Assembly (NCBI GenBank): GCA_027493055.1
Contig: JAPUDO010000046.1
Coordinates: 124,001-188,000, forward strand
Origin: Niabella sp.
GTDB lineage: Bacteria; Bacteroidota; Bacteroidia; Chitinophagales; Chitinophagaceae
Length of the DNA stretch: 64,000 nucleotides
Reading direction: 5' to 3'
Part shown: positions 7,791 through 16,899 of the stretch, one piece after another
Position numbering within the stretch: position 1 is the stretch's first letter
Layout of the letters: every line of letters begins with the position of its first letter
The notes under the pieces: generated by a model
Told to the model about the DNA's origin: nothing
Databases searched by the model: none
The model's input: only the letters and a program-made list of their open reading frames with translations
Made by a program: the position numbers and the translations under genes

Positions 7791-7958
7791 AGATAGAATG
7801 TTAAATGTAAAATATTAAATTAATGAATATTGAACAATCCATGTCGGTTAAAGATGTTGGTGATAACACCAACATTGGCGCCCGCCGTTGCCCGCAAATA
7901 AACTGATGATAAGTAAACGACATTAATTGAACAATATACAGCCATCTTCATAAAAAAA

Positions 7959-7978
7959 CCTCCCGTTTTAACGGGAGG
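7959..7978 (-). terminator. Terminator at the end of the dcw cluster
   Basis: CCTCCCG and CGGGAGG arms with a TTTTAA loop, followed on the minus strand by a run of seven T. It lies 46 bp past the ftsZ stop codon. Confidence 0.85.
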
Positions 7979-8024
7979 CAACAACTATAAAACTAAACCG
8001 ACGTCACGCGAATTTCCACAGGGC

Positions 8025-9920
8025 TTAATCAGGTTTCTTACCGTCAAGGAAACTGTTGATCGTATTGATCTGACCCTGGTTCTGATCGTCAGAAGAGACT
8101 TCAAACTTGCTATAGTAACTTTCTATATGCGAAGTATTATTTTTCAGTTCCATATTGCGCCTGATATAAGCAGGAACATTTTCGAATTCATCCGTAGGAT
8201 CGTTAGAGTTAGCATTAAAAGACAGGTTACGTAATTTCTGGATCCGTTCTAATTGCCTGCGCTTCTGCATCTCTTCTTCCTGGTAAGCCTCTGTTAGGTC
8301 ATCAATACCCGGCTCCTCTTTTTCTACGGAAGGAAAACTGATCGATGTTCTCTTTGCTTCAACGGTCTCGGGTTTCTCGTACACAGAAAACGGCTCCTGC
8401 GGCTGCGGCCCGGCAGGTGTTTGTTTTTGCTCAGTTACAGGCTCTTCTTTAGTTTCTGCATATATATTGGCAGGCTTTGATAAGTAGCTTCTGGGCTCCT
8501 GTTTTACTTCTTCCTGTATCATCTCTGCTACCTTATTTTCATGCTGCTCAATAATACGCTCCCCGGGAACTGCAGGTGAATGAAACAGGCTTGCATCAGC
8601 ATCGGCAGCTGTTACCTCTTTTTCGATATGCTCCACATCCTTTACAAATTTCAGATCCTCACTATTTGCGCTCAGGAAAAAATGCTGATCCCTGTCTTCA
8701 TTTACTACATCTTCAACAACAGGCATAGGCACATCCACGAAAGGAAAATCTTCTACCAGCCTGGGCGCCATCGGATCGGGTTTCAGTTCTATAGGCACAG
8801 GTGCTTCCACAACAGGAGCGGATGCTTCAGGCTTAACTTCGGCCAAAGGCTGTGCAGGAGCTGCCGGCTGCTGATGGTTATCATTTTTCAGCGTCATTAC
8901 AATTTTCCCTTCAGCCACTTCTTCCTTTTTCAATACCGGTTTAACAAAGGGATCCTTATTCTCAAACCCGGTAGCAATAAGGGTTATACCAATCTGATCG
9001 CCCAATGATTCATCATATCCCAGTCCCAGTATCACATCTGTATTATCACCGGCATGGCTTAACAGGTAAGCCTGGATGATTTCTACCTCATCCATAGTAA
9101 ATTCATGCTCCCCTTCGGCGGAGTTGATATTGATAAGGATCCATTTGGCACCTTTAATATCATTATCATTTAATAGCGGCGAGTTCAATGCTTCTTCTAT
9201 AGCCTGCTGCGCACGGTCTTCTCCCCTTGCTGCTGCATTTCCCAGAATAGCCCTTCCGCCATTTTTCATTACAGTGCATACATCTGCAAAGTCTACATTT
9301 ATCTGGCCGGTAGAATTGATCACATCTGTGATACATTTTGCGGCAGTAGCTAATACATTATCCGCTTTTTCAAATGCCTCACGCATTTTAAGATTACCAT
9401 ACTGGTGGCGCAATTTGTCATTGCTGATCACCAGCAGCGTATCTACATATTGCTTTAACTGGCTGATCCCTTCTTCTGCCTGCTGCTGACGCTTTTTACC
9501 TTCATAAGCAAAAGGAGTAGTTACTATACCCACCGTTAATACACCCAGGTCTTTACAGATCTTAGCAATGATTGGAGCGCCCCCGGTACCGGTTCCACCG
9601 CCCATACCGGCAGTAATAAAGGCCATCTTGGTATTTACTTCCAGTATCTTCCGTATTTCTTCCAAAGATTCTACGGTAGCCTGGCGGCCGATCTCGGGGT
9701 TAGCACCTGCGCCCAAACCGGACGTTAACTGCGGTCCTAACTGTATTTTGTTGGGAATTTTACTGTTGGCAATAGCCTGGGCATCAGTATTGCAAATAAT
9801 AAAATTCACACCTTCTATATCCTGGTTGAACATGTGGTTTACGGCATTGCCGCCACCGCCACCTACACCTATTACTTTCAGGATAGATGATTGCTCACTT
9901 GGTAAATCAAATTGAATCAT
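8025..9920 (-). CDS. ftsZ: Cell division protein FtsZ
   Basis: This tubulin-like GTPase polymerises into the Z-ring. The N-terminal 320 residues hold the GTPase core, with the tubulin signature GGGTGTGGAP at about 106-115 and NVDFADV near 208. The protein has 631 residues, far above the roughly 380-400 of E. coli FtsZ. The excess is a long acidic, Pro/Glu-rich linker (about 345-600) ending in NTINSFLDGKKPD, which resembles the Bacteroidota C-terminal peptide (NSFLHDN-like) thought to bind FtsA. It is the last gene of the cluster, separated from ftsA by about 210 bp that contain a hairpin element, so it may have its own promoter. Confidence 0.98.
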   Translation of the reverse strand: MIQFDLPSEQSSILKVIGVGGGGGNAVNHMFNQDIEGVNFIICNTDAQAIANSKIPNKIQLGPQLTSGLGAGANPEIGRQATVESLEEIRKILEVNTKMAFITAGMGGGTGTGGAPIIAKICKDLGVLTVGIVTTPFAYEGKKRQQQAEEGISQLKQYVDTLLVISNDKLRHQYGNLKMREAFEKADNVLATAAKCITDVINSTGQINVDFADVCTVMKNGGRAILGNAAARGEDRAQQAIEEALNSPLLNDNDIKGAKWILININSAEGEHEFTMDEVEIIQAYLLSHAGDNTDVILGLGYDESLGDQIGITLIATGFENKDPFVKPVLKKEEVAEGKIVMTLKNDNHQQPAAPAQPLAEVKPEASAPVVEAPVPIELKPDPMAPRLVEDFPFVDVPMPVVEDVVNEDRDQHFFLSANSEDLKFVKDVEHIEKEVTAADADASLFHSPAVPGERIIEQHENKVAEMIQEEVKQEPRSYLSKPANIYAETKEEPVTEQKQTPAGPQPQEPFSVYEKPETVEAKRTSISFPSVEKEEPGIDDLTEAYQEEEMQKRRQLERIQKLRNLSFNANSNDPTDEFENVPAYIRRNMELKNNTSHIESYYSKFEVSSDDQNQGQINTINSFLDGKKPD

Positions 9921-9993
9921 AACTTAAAATTTTTAGTACGCCTGTAACGTACGGGATTACGAATGGGTTAGTAAAAGAACTCCTTACTCCGCT

Positions 9994-10037
9994 CCCCCTC
10001 TCCAACGTTTATCTGACAGACAAATTTGGAGAAGGGG
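9994..10037. repeat. CCCCTCTCC hairpin element between ftsA and ftsZ
   Basis: Arms CCCCCTCTCCAA and TTGGAGAAGGGG enclose about 20 bp. A related element, with the same pyrimidine-rich arm, lies between rsmH and ftsL at 23603-23662. Confidence 0.65.
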
Positions 10038-10129
10038 AACAAGGCTTAAGGGATTAAAAGTTTATTTAAAAGAGCTTATTCCTGATTGATCTGCTGCCGG
10101 GTATATCCCTGCGGGCATTACGGCCGGCA

Positions 10130-11509
10130 CTATCTTTCAAAATGTTTATCTTCCTCGTCCTCGAATATTTTGATGAGCTGTTTTTTTATATTCTCCCAAA
10201 TATTCTTTTTAGGCTTTGGAGGCGCTACTGCAACGTCTGGCACGTCTGAGCTTTCTTCTGTCATGCTTTCAATTGCGCCCGGCTTTAATAAATCCTCAGG
10301 TACTTCTACTTTTATAAAGTCGTTTGTAAACTCCTGTCTTTTGTTCTCAAAATCATCGTAACCTTTCAGTATCAATCCCAGGCAGGTAGAATAAGTAGGT
10401 TTTGCCAGCTCATCAATATGCCCTGCTGCCAAATGCTCATTAGGCAGGCCGATACGTGCAGGCAAGCCGGTTACATACTCGGTAAGCTGAATTAAATGTC
10501 TTAACTGGGATCCGCCGCCGGTAAGGATAATACCTCCGTTCAGGTGGCGGTTATCCATGCCTATTTGTTTTAAATGGTAAGTAACAAAATCCAGTATCTC
10601 GCTCATGCGGGCCTGTATAATGTTAGCCAGGTTTTTTACACTGATCTCTTTTGCAGGCATACCGCGTAAACCGGGGATCGTAATATAGGCATTGGCTTTA
10701 GCCTCGTTTGCCAGAGCACTGCCAAACTGGGTTTTCATTTGCTCGGCCTGACTTTTTAATACTCCCAAACCGGTTTTAATATCGTTAGTGATATTTTCCC
10801 CGGCAAAAGGTATCACGGCAGTGTGGCGCAATACACCTTCAGCAAACACTGCAATATCGGTAGTACCACCGCCTATATCTACAATAGCCACGCCAGCCTC
10901 CAGGTCTTCCTGGGCCATTACGGCTGCCGCAGAAGCTAATGGCTGCAACACCAGGTCTTTGGTTCGTAAACCAGCTTTCTCAACGCTCCTGTTAATATTA
11001 CGGATCGCATTTTTGTCGCCGGTAATGATATGGAAATTAGCGCCCAGTTTTACACCGCTGTAGCCGATGGGCCTTACAATATCGGGCATATTATCTATAG
11101 TGTACTCCTGGGGGATCACATCAATAATTTCATCGCCGGCAGGTATGTAGGTTTTATACTGTTTGTTGATCAGCAAGTCCACTTCTGCCTGTGTAATTTC
11201 TTCTTCCTCATTTTCGCGAACAATGTCCCCGCGCGTCTGAAGACTTTTAATATGATGGCCCGCAATACCCACATACACATCATTGATATTCAAATTAGGA
11301 TTCAAAGACATGCAATTTTCAAGCGCCTGCCTGATCGCCTTAATTGTTTCATCAATGTTTAATACCTGGCCATGCTTTACGCCGTTGCTATTGGCTTTTC
11401 CAAAACCAAGGATCTCCAGCTTGCCAAACTCGTTTTTACGGCCGGCAATGACAGCGATTTTGGTGGTACCAATATCAAGACCTACAATAATGGGTTGTTC
11501 GGAATTCAT
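10130..11509 (-). CDS. ftsA: Cell division protein FtsA
   Basis: FtsA is the actin-like ATPase that tethers FtsZ to the membrane. The 459-residue protein has the phosphate-1 loop GLDIGTTKIAVIAGR (about 9-23), the phosphate-2 loop VDIGGGTTDIAVF (about 208-220) and the adenosine motif GGIILTGGGSQL (about 325-336). The SHS2/1C domain lies between. The tail (about 400-459) is an extension rich in Pro/Lys that ends KKQLIKIFEDEEDKHFER, where the amphipathic membrane helix is expected. It follows ftsQ after 43 bp. Confidence 0.97.
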   Translation of the reverse strand: MNSEQPIIVGLDIGTTKIAVIAGRKNEFGKLEILGFGKANSNGVKHGQVLNIDETIKAIRQALENCMSLNPNLNINDVYVGIAGHHIKSLQTRGDIVRENEEEEITQAEVDLLINKQYKTYIPAGDEIIDVIPQEYTIDNMPDIVRPIGYSGVKLGANFHIITGDKNAIRNINRSVEKAGLRTKDLVLQPLASAAAVMAQEDLEAGVAIVDIGGGTTDIAVFAEGVLRHTAVIPFAGENITNDIKTGLGVLKSQAEQMKTQFGSALANEAKANAYITIPGLRGMPAKEISVKNLANIIQARMSEILDFVTYHLKQIGMDNRHLNGGIILTGGGSQLRHLIQLTEYVTGLPARIGLPNEHLAAGHIDELAKPTYSTCLGLILKGYDDFENKRQEFTNDFIKVEVPEDLLKPGAIESMTEESSDVPDVAVAPPKPKKNIWENIKKQLIKIFEDEEDKHFER

Positions 11510-11552
11510 AGTATATCGTTTTTTAGTTGTTTTACTTTTTACTAATTATAAT

Positions 11553-13025
11553 TTATCCATTCTTCTTAGCATCTTTCTTCTTAGCAGGTGTTGTTTTTTC
11601 TGCCGGTTCAGGCTTCAGTAACACATTTCTTTTTACTTCCTTCTCTTCTGTTTTCTTAACAGCCGGTTTCTTTGCTTCAACCTTAGCCGCTGTTTTAGCA
11701 GACGCTTTAGCACTTGTTGTTTTCGACTCTGGTTTTTTCGGTACAGGAGATTTACTATCAGCCTTTTTTACCGCTGTTTTCTTTTCATTAGCCTTTGCCG
11801 ATCCCGGCTTCTTATCCGAAGTTTTTGTACCTGCAGACTTTACGGTTGCAACAGGCTTCGTAACTTTTTTTGCAGGCTCAGCTTTTGGATTTACTTCTTT
11901 CCCGCCTGACGAACGGACAGACTTAACAGCTGCTTTTTCTTCTTTTTTTATAACAGGTTTTACAGCTTTCACCGGGTCTGCCTTTTTAACTACCGGAGCC
12001 GCAGCCACAGTTACTTTTTTCTCTTCAGGCTCATCTTCTCCGTCATTCATAAAAAGCGTTGAGTCTGCCGGTTCAATTGCACCGTAAATCTCGTCGGCGG
12101 ATAAAGTAGTATCGCCCTGGGGCAGGACCGCATAATTTACTACAGGCGCTATCTGCAACATTTCGTTATACTCTCTAGACTGCTGCAACAGTTGCTCAAT
12201 ATTTTTTCTTAGCTGGATGGAGTCTACCCTGGTATAATTCCCCTTTACGCCAATTACCTGGCCGTTGTACTGCACATCAATTTTCTGATATTTATCAAAG
12301 CCGGTACGCTTCAGCACCTGGTCGTAAAACAAATACAACCTGTGGAATTTTGAAACGATATCATTACCATCACCCAGGTCTACTTTATGATTGCCTACTA
12401 CAGGAATCATTTCCAGGTTCCAGCAATCAGCACCACAATTATTGATATCAATCTGCGCTACCTGTGCATTCCAGAAAGGATCACTGCTGACAAAAGAGGC
12501 CGTGGCAATTATATTCTGCATTAAAATACTATCGGCACTGTTCATTATTTTTTTTGCAGGATAACCGGTAAATACAGGCAGATCGAGGCTTATCTTGTCT
12601 GACAAAGGAATATGCTTACCCGCCTCATCAATATAAAAAGACGCGCCCTGGCTGGTAAATATTCTTGCCAGCGGCTTACGTTCTGTTACATTTGCATGGA
12701 GTATAGCGTTGTTATCGAAATAAAGGTCGGCGTTATACACCCATGCGCTCTGCTCCAGCAAATCTTCAATCACCGGCAGGTTAAACTCCGATTTGCGCTG
12801 GCCGGTTATATTGCCATTGCTCGCAGTTTTTAACAATTCGGCTATCTGTTCTTTTGAAGTAAAGAGCATATCCTCTTTAAAACCCTGAATCTGTATATCA
12901 TAGCCTTTACAAACGCCTGCTTCCTGTACGCGCATAGCAGCAGTGATAACAGTGCCCATGCCTATCGCTACGCCCAACCACATGAGCGTCAGAAAAAATC
13001 GTTTTATGGCTCTTTTTCTTTTCAC
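11553..13025 (-). CDS. ftsQ: Cell division protein FtsQ/DivIB with long Lys/Ala-rich tail
   Basis: This is a bitopic divisome protein with a short cytoplasmic N-terminus (KRKRAIKR), a membrane helix (FFLTLMWLGVAIGMGTVITA, about 10-29) and a periplasmic POTRA/FtsQ domain to about residue 310. The GTG start overlaps the murC stop as GTGA, indicating coupled translation. The 490-residue length is unusual. From about 330 the protein becomes an almost pure Lys/Ala/Pro/Thr tail with repeated KK, AKK and KPA words, reminiscent of histone-H1-like sequence. This tail must be periplasmic and may bind anionic wall polymers, which is speculation. FtsQ-like identity rests on topology, the N-terminal half and its place between murC and ftsA. 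Confidence 0.88.
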   Translation of the reverse strand: MKRKRAIKRFFLTLMWLGVAIGMGTVITAAMRVQEAGVCKGYDIQIQGFKEDMLFTSKEQIAELLKTASNGNITGQRKSEFNLPVIEDLLEQSAWVYNADLYFDNNAILHANVTERKPLARIFTSQGASFYIDEAGKHIPLSDKISLDLPVFTGYPAKKIMNSADSILMQNIIATASFVSSDPFWNAQVAQIDINNCGADCWNLEMIPVVGNHKVDLGDGNDIVSKFHRLYLFYDQVLKRTGFDKYQKIDVQYNGQVIGVKGNYTRVDSIQLRKNIEQLLQQSREYNEMLQIAPVVNYAVLPQGDTTLSADEIYGAIEPADSTLFMNDGEDEPEEKKVTVAAAPVVKKADPVKAVKPVIKKEEKAAVKSVRSSGGKEVNPKAEPAKKVTKPVATVKSAGTKTSDKKPGSAKANEKKTAVKKADSKSPVPKKPESKTTSAKASAKTAAKVEAKKPAVKKTEEKEVKRNVLLKPEPAEKTTPAKKKDAKKNG

Positions 13026-14410
13026 TTTATTAAAATCTGTTTTACAGGCGCTACCAGCTTATCTATATCTCCCGCACCTGCGATAACCAATACTTCTCCA
13101 AATTCTTTGTCCCTGTTTACAGCAAAATTGTTTTCTACCCAATCCAGTAATTGTTTTTTGGTATATAATGCTTTTGCTTCCAGCTCCACATTTTCTAAAA
13201 TCATGCTGCTGCTTACGCCCTCTATAGGCAGCTCACGCGCCGGGTATACAGGTAACAAAATGACACGATCCACCTTACCTAACACTTCTGCAAATGCTGA
13301 TGCAAAGTCCCGGGTCCTGGTGAATAAATGAGGCTGAAAAATAAGCGTACATCTTTTTCCCGGGAACAGTGATTTTACACCATTTATCAACGCTTTCAGC
13401 TCTTCCGGATGATGGGCATAATCATCTACAAACACAAGGTCTTCCCGGCAGATGATATATTCAAATCTTCGCTTTACTCCTTTAAACCCAGCCACTGCAT
13501 TTTTTATCTTTTCCTCCTCTATGCCCATACTGTTGGCCACAGCAACAGCCGCCATCATATTTTCCACATTATGCATGCCACCCATGTTCAGCCTTATACC
13601 TGCAATGGTTTTTTCCTGCAATACTGCATCAAAGTTGTAGCCGCCATCTTTCATTTGTATGTTGGCTGCATATATTTCAGCGCTGTCGTTCTGCAGGCTG
13701 TAGGTTAATGTTCTGTCTGCCGCGAGTTTTCTTTCCAGGCCAAACTTTTTAAGTAACAGCCCTCCGGGTTTCACCTTTCCTGCAAATTCTCTGAAAGCCT
13801 CTTTTACGTTTTCTTCAGTTCCGTAAATATCCAGGTGATCGGCGTCCATTGCCGTTACCACTGCCACATCAGGACTTAATTTCAAAAAGCTCCGGTCATA
13901 TTCATCTGCTTCTACCACACAAACATTATTGGCGCTGCTCCAGAAATTAGTGTCATAATTGGCAGAGATTCCGCCCAGAAAAGCGTTACATCCATACCCG
14001 CTATCGCGTAGCAAATGCGCTACCATAGTTGAGGTAGTCGTTTTACCATGTGTGCCGGCCACGCATATATTGAACGAGGTTTCCGTGATCACCTGCAAAA
14101 TATCACTGCGCTTTACAACGCGGTAACCATGCTCCTGGTAATACACCAGCTCTTTATGATCTTTGGGCACGGCAGGTGTGTACACTACGTAATCGGCATC
14201 TTTAGGGATACGTTCCACATCTTCGGTATAATGCACCTCAATACCTGCTGCCTTCAAATCCTTTGTATTTTCTGTCTCAGTTTTATCGTAACCACTCACA
14301 TTTTTACCAATTGACGCAAAGTACCTCGCAATAGCGCTCATGCCAATGCCGCCTATACCAATAAAGTAAACGGTCTGTACCTGGTCAATATGTTTGTGTG
14401 TTACGCTCAT
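13022..14410 (-). CDS. murC: UDP-N-acetylmuramate--L-alanine ligase
   Basis: This ATP-dependent cytosolic ligase adds L-Ala to UDP-MurNAc, the first amino acid of the peptidoglycan stem. The N-terminal Rossmann domain begins VYFIGIGGIGMSAIARYF. The ATP loop is AGTHGKTTTSTMVAHLL (about 114-130), and DADHLDIYG and VDDYAHHPEELKALI are further Mur-ligase signatures. I place the start at ATG 14410 (MSVTHKH); the reading frame extends to TTG 14422, but ATG is preferred. It lies 21 bp after murG and overlaps ftsQ by four bases. Confidence 0.97.
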   Translation of the reverse strand: MSVTHKHIDQVQTVYFIGIGGIGMSAIARYFASIGKNVSGYDKTETENTKDLKAAGIEVHYTEDVERIPKDADYVVYTPAVPKDHKELVYYQEHGYRVVKRSDILQVITETSFNICVAGTHGKTTTSTMVAHLLRDSGYGCNAFLGGISANYDTNFWSSANNVCVVEADEYDRSFLKLSPDVAVVTAMDADHLDIYGTEENVKEAFREFAGKVKPGGLLLKKFGLERKLAADRTLTYSLQNDSAEIYAANIQMKDGGYNFDAVLQEKTIAGIRLNMGGMHNVENMMAAVAVANSMGIEEEKIKNAVAGFKGVKRRFEYIICREDLVFVDDYAHHPEELKALINGVKSLFPGKRCTLIFQPHLFTRTRDFASAFAEVLGKVDRVILLPVYPARELPIEGVSSSMILENVELEAKALYTKKQLLDWVENNFAVNRDKEFGEVLVIAGAGDIDKLVAPVKQILIK

Positions 14411-14431
14411 ATCCCGCTTCAAAAAATGGAT

Positions 14432-15541
14432 TTATTCAATACTTTTTAAAATTTCATCCGCTACTCTTTCCGCTGCATTGATAATGGCCAGCTTAGAAAG
14501 ATTGTTGCTTATTTCCTGTCTTTTATTTTCATCGGCAGCCAGCTCAATTACCCTCTTCACCACTTTGCTCCCCGCCTCCGAGTCTTTTACTATTAATGCC
14601 GCATTCTTATTCACTAACTGCTGCGCATTTACTGTTTGATGATCTTCGGCAGCATAAGGATAAGGAACAAAAATCGCCGGCTTTTTAGTTACGCATATCT
14701 CCGCCACTGTCATGGCTCCTGCTCTTGCTACGATAATATCTGCGGCAGCATAAGCATATTCCATATCTGTAATAAACTCATTCGCCCATACCTGCTTATG
14801 CTCTTCGGCCACATGTGCAGCTTGGGCTGACAATGTTTTACCTGTTTGCCAGATGAGCTGCAAACCCGCCTTTAGCAATTCATTCACACCGGCCAGCACG
14901 GCTTCGTTAACAGATTTAGCGCCCAGGCTTCCACCTACTACCAGCAAGGTTGTTCTTCCTTCTTCCAGTCCAAAAAAAACAAGGGCCTCTTTTTTGCTGA
15001 TGGCAGCATTTACGATCTGGCTGCGCACCGGGTTACCTGTAACTATGATCTTACCCGCAGGAAAAAATTGCTCCATGCCGTCCGCTCCTGTAAAGACCTT
15101 AGTGGCATGTTTTGCCAGCATTTTATTGGCCTTGCCTGCAAAAGAATTAGACTCATGAATAAATGTGGGAATACCCTGCCCCTGGGCATGCTTCAGCACA
15201 GGAAAAGTAGAGTAACCACCCACCCCAATAACTGCATCAGGCCTGAACTCTTTAAAGATCTTTCTTACCTGGAAAAAGCTTTTTATGATTTTTACCGGAA
15301 GCCCAATATTTTTTATCAAAGAACTACGGTTTAACCCTGCTATATCTATGCCTCTTATATCGTATCCTGCCTGCGGAACTTTATCCATTTCCATTTTTCC
15401 CTTAGCGCCTACAAACAGGAATTCCGTATCCGGCTCCCTTTGCTTCAGCGCGTTGGCTATAGCTATTGCCGGGAATATATGACCTCCCGTACCACCACCT
15501 GCTATGATAATTTTTTTACTCACTTTTATCTTTGTTGTCAT
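14432..15541 (-). CDS. murG: UDP-GlcNAc--undecaprenyl-PP-MurNAc-pentapeptide GlcNAc transferase
   Basis: MurG makes lipid II from lipid I at the inner face of the cytoplasmic membrane. The 369-residue GT-B enzyme has the N-terminal loop IIIAGGGTGGHIFPAIAIANAL and the hydrophobic membrane-binding patch region. Loop VIGVGGYSTFPVLKHA lies near 104-119, and the donor-site segment ADIIVARAGAMTVAEI is near 262-277. The ATG at 15541 lies inside the end of ftsW (26-bp overlap); a GTG six codons later is an alternative start. Confidence 0.97.
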   Translation of the reverse strand: MTTKIKVSKKIIIAGGGTGGHIFPAIAIANALKQREPDTEFLFVGAKGKMEMDKVPQAGYDIRGIDIAGLNRSSLIKNIGLPVKIIKSFFQVRKIFKEFRPDAVIGVGGYSTFPVLKHAQGQGIPTFIHESNSFAGKANKMLAKHATKVFTGADGMEQFFPAGKIIVTGNPVRSQIVNAAISKKEALVFFGLEEGRTTLLVVGGSLGAKSVNEAVLAGVNELLKAGLQLIWQTGKTLSAQAAHVAEEHKQVWANEFITDMEYAYAAADIIVARAGAMTVAEICVTKKPAIFVPYPYAAEDHQTVNAQQLVNKNAALIVKDSEAGSKVVKRVIELAADENKRQEISNNLSKLAIINAAERVADEILKSIE

Positions 15542-16832
15542 CTGTTACAACTGGCTCTGCAATTTTAACAGGCTCCATATTCTCAACGTTTCTTGACACG
15601 CTTAAAATAATACCTATTGCCAGGCAGGTAAATAAAAAGCTGGAACCGCCCATACTTACCAATGGCAGCGTAACCCCCGTAACCGGAAACAGGTTTACTG
15701 TTACCGCCATATTAGCCAATGCCTGTATAGCCAGCGTAAAACTCAGTCCCAGTGCCAGGAATGCCCCGAAAGCAAACGGGCATTTTTTAAAGATCCTGAT
15801 ACATCTGAACAAAAACACCAGGTACACAAATACCAGGAAGGCGCCGCCTATTATACCATACTCTTCTATGATGATCGCAAAAATGAAATCATTATATGCC
15901 TGTGGCAAATAGTCGCGGGTAGTGCTGTTACCGGGGCCCACACCCAGGATGCCTCCTTTTGCAATAGCTATCTTTGCCTGGTTCACCTGGTACATTTCAT
16001 CGGTATCAGCCTCTTTACCGCCATACATAAAATTCTCTACACGCCCTACCCACGTCCTTACGCGCACCCATATACCGCCAGACTTCTTTGCAGGAGCTTC
16101 AGCCGACACATGTTCCGTAGCCACAGGCGCAGATTCTTTATCTGAATGATGTTGTGCCACTGCCGCAATGATCAGCATAGTGATAGGTATTAAGGCAAGG
16201 CCCCCCACCATTAAAAGGTGCTTTGTATTAACCCTTCCTATAAATAACAGGATCATACAGCTGGCTCCTAATAACAACGCGGTAGATAAGTTTGCCGGAG
16301 CAATCAGCAAGCAGGTTATAGCTATGGGAAGCATTACCGGCAAAAAGCCTTTTTTAAAATCCTTAATCACCTGCTGCTTCCTGCTAAGCAATCTTGCCAG
16401 GTACATAAATAATGCAAGCTTGGCCAGATCGGAAGTTTGCATGGTCATGTTGATGATGGGCAATTTGATCCACCGGCTGCCTTCATTGATCTTGGCACCA
16501 AAGAACAATGTATAGATCAGCAGCGGAATACTTAACAAAAACAATATCTGCGCTACTTTGGAGTAGATGGTATAATTAACCCTGTGCGCAAAGTACACTA
16601 CTGCAAAACCCAGGAGAATAAAAATGATCTGCTTAAAAAGATATATTTCTGTATTGCCTTTATAATTTTTATATGCCAAAGAACCTGTGGCGCTGTACAC
16701 GGCTAAAAGAGATACCAGCGTAAGTAATACCACCAATGCCCATATTACCTTATCACCACGGGTATGGCGATTTAAGTTCTCGCGCCAGTCCGTAGACGGT
16801 ATATTGCTTCTTATTTCAGTTGTTGCAGACAT
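15516..16832 (-). CDS. ftsW: Lipid II polymerase FtsW (SEDS family)
   Basis: This is a polytopic SEDS glycosyltransferase that polymerises septal peptidoglycan with FtsI. The 438 residues contain about ten hydrophobic helices and the family motifs AKLALFMYLARLLSRKQ, GGILGVGPGNSTTRDYLPQA (about 304-323), DFIFAIIIEEYGIIGG and the late LPLVSMGGSSFLF. The extracellular segment between about 235 and 300 carries an Ala/Glu-rich insertion compared with E. coli. The 3' end overlaps murG by 26 bp, and murD precedes it by about 68 bp. Confidence 0.96.
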   Translation of the reverse strand: MSATTEIRSNIPSTDWRENLNRHTRGDKVIWALVVLLTLVSLLAVYSATGSLAYKNYKGNTEIYLFKQIIFILLGFAVVYFAHRVNYTIYSKVAQILFLLSIPLLIYTLFFGAKINEGSRWIKLPIINMTMQTSDLAKLALFMYLARLLSRKQQVIKDFKKGFLPVMLPIAITCLLIAPANLSTALLLGASCMILLFIGRVNTKHLLMVGGLALIPITMLIIAAVAQHHSDKESAPVATEHVSAEAPAKKSGGIWVRVRTWVGRVENFMYGGKEADTDEMYQVNQAKIAIAKGGILGVGPGNSTTRDYLPQAYNDFIFAIIIEEYGIIGGAFLVFVYLVFLFRCIRIFKKCPFAFGAFLALGLSFTLAIQALANMAVTVNLFPVTGVTLPLVSMGGSSFLFTCLAIGIILSVSRNVENMEPVKIAEPVVTDDNKDKSE

Positions 16833-16899
16833 TGCTTAGTTCATTATTCATAGTTAATGGTTCACCCACAGGTTATATACTTCCACCGGATGCATTATT

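Noticed and set aside
11527-12087. Plus-strand ORF of 186 codons opposite the ftsQ tail
   Set aside because: Phe/Ser/Thr-rich composition is the complement of the Lys/Ala-rich ftsQ tail; a shadow frame.
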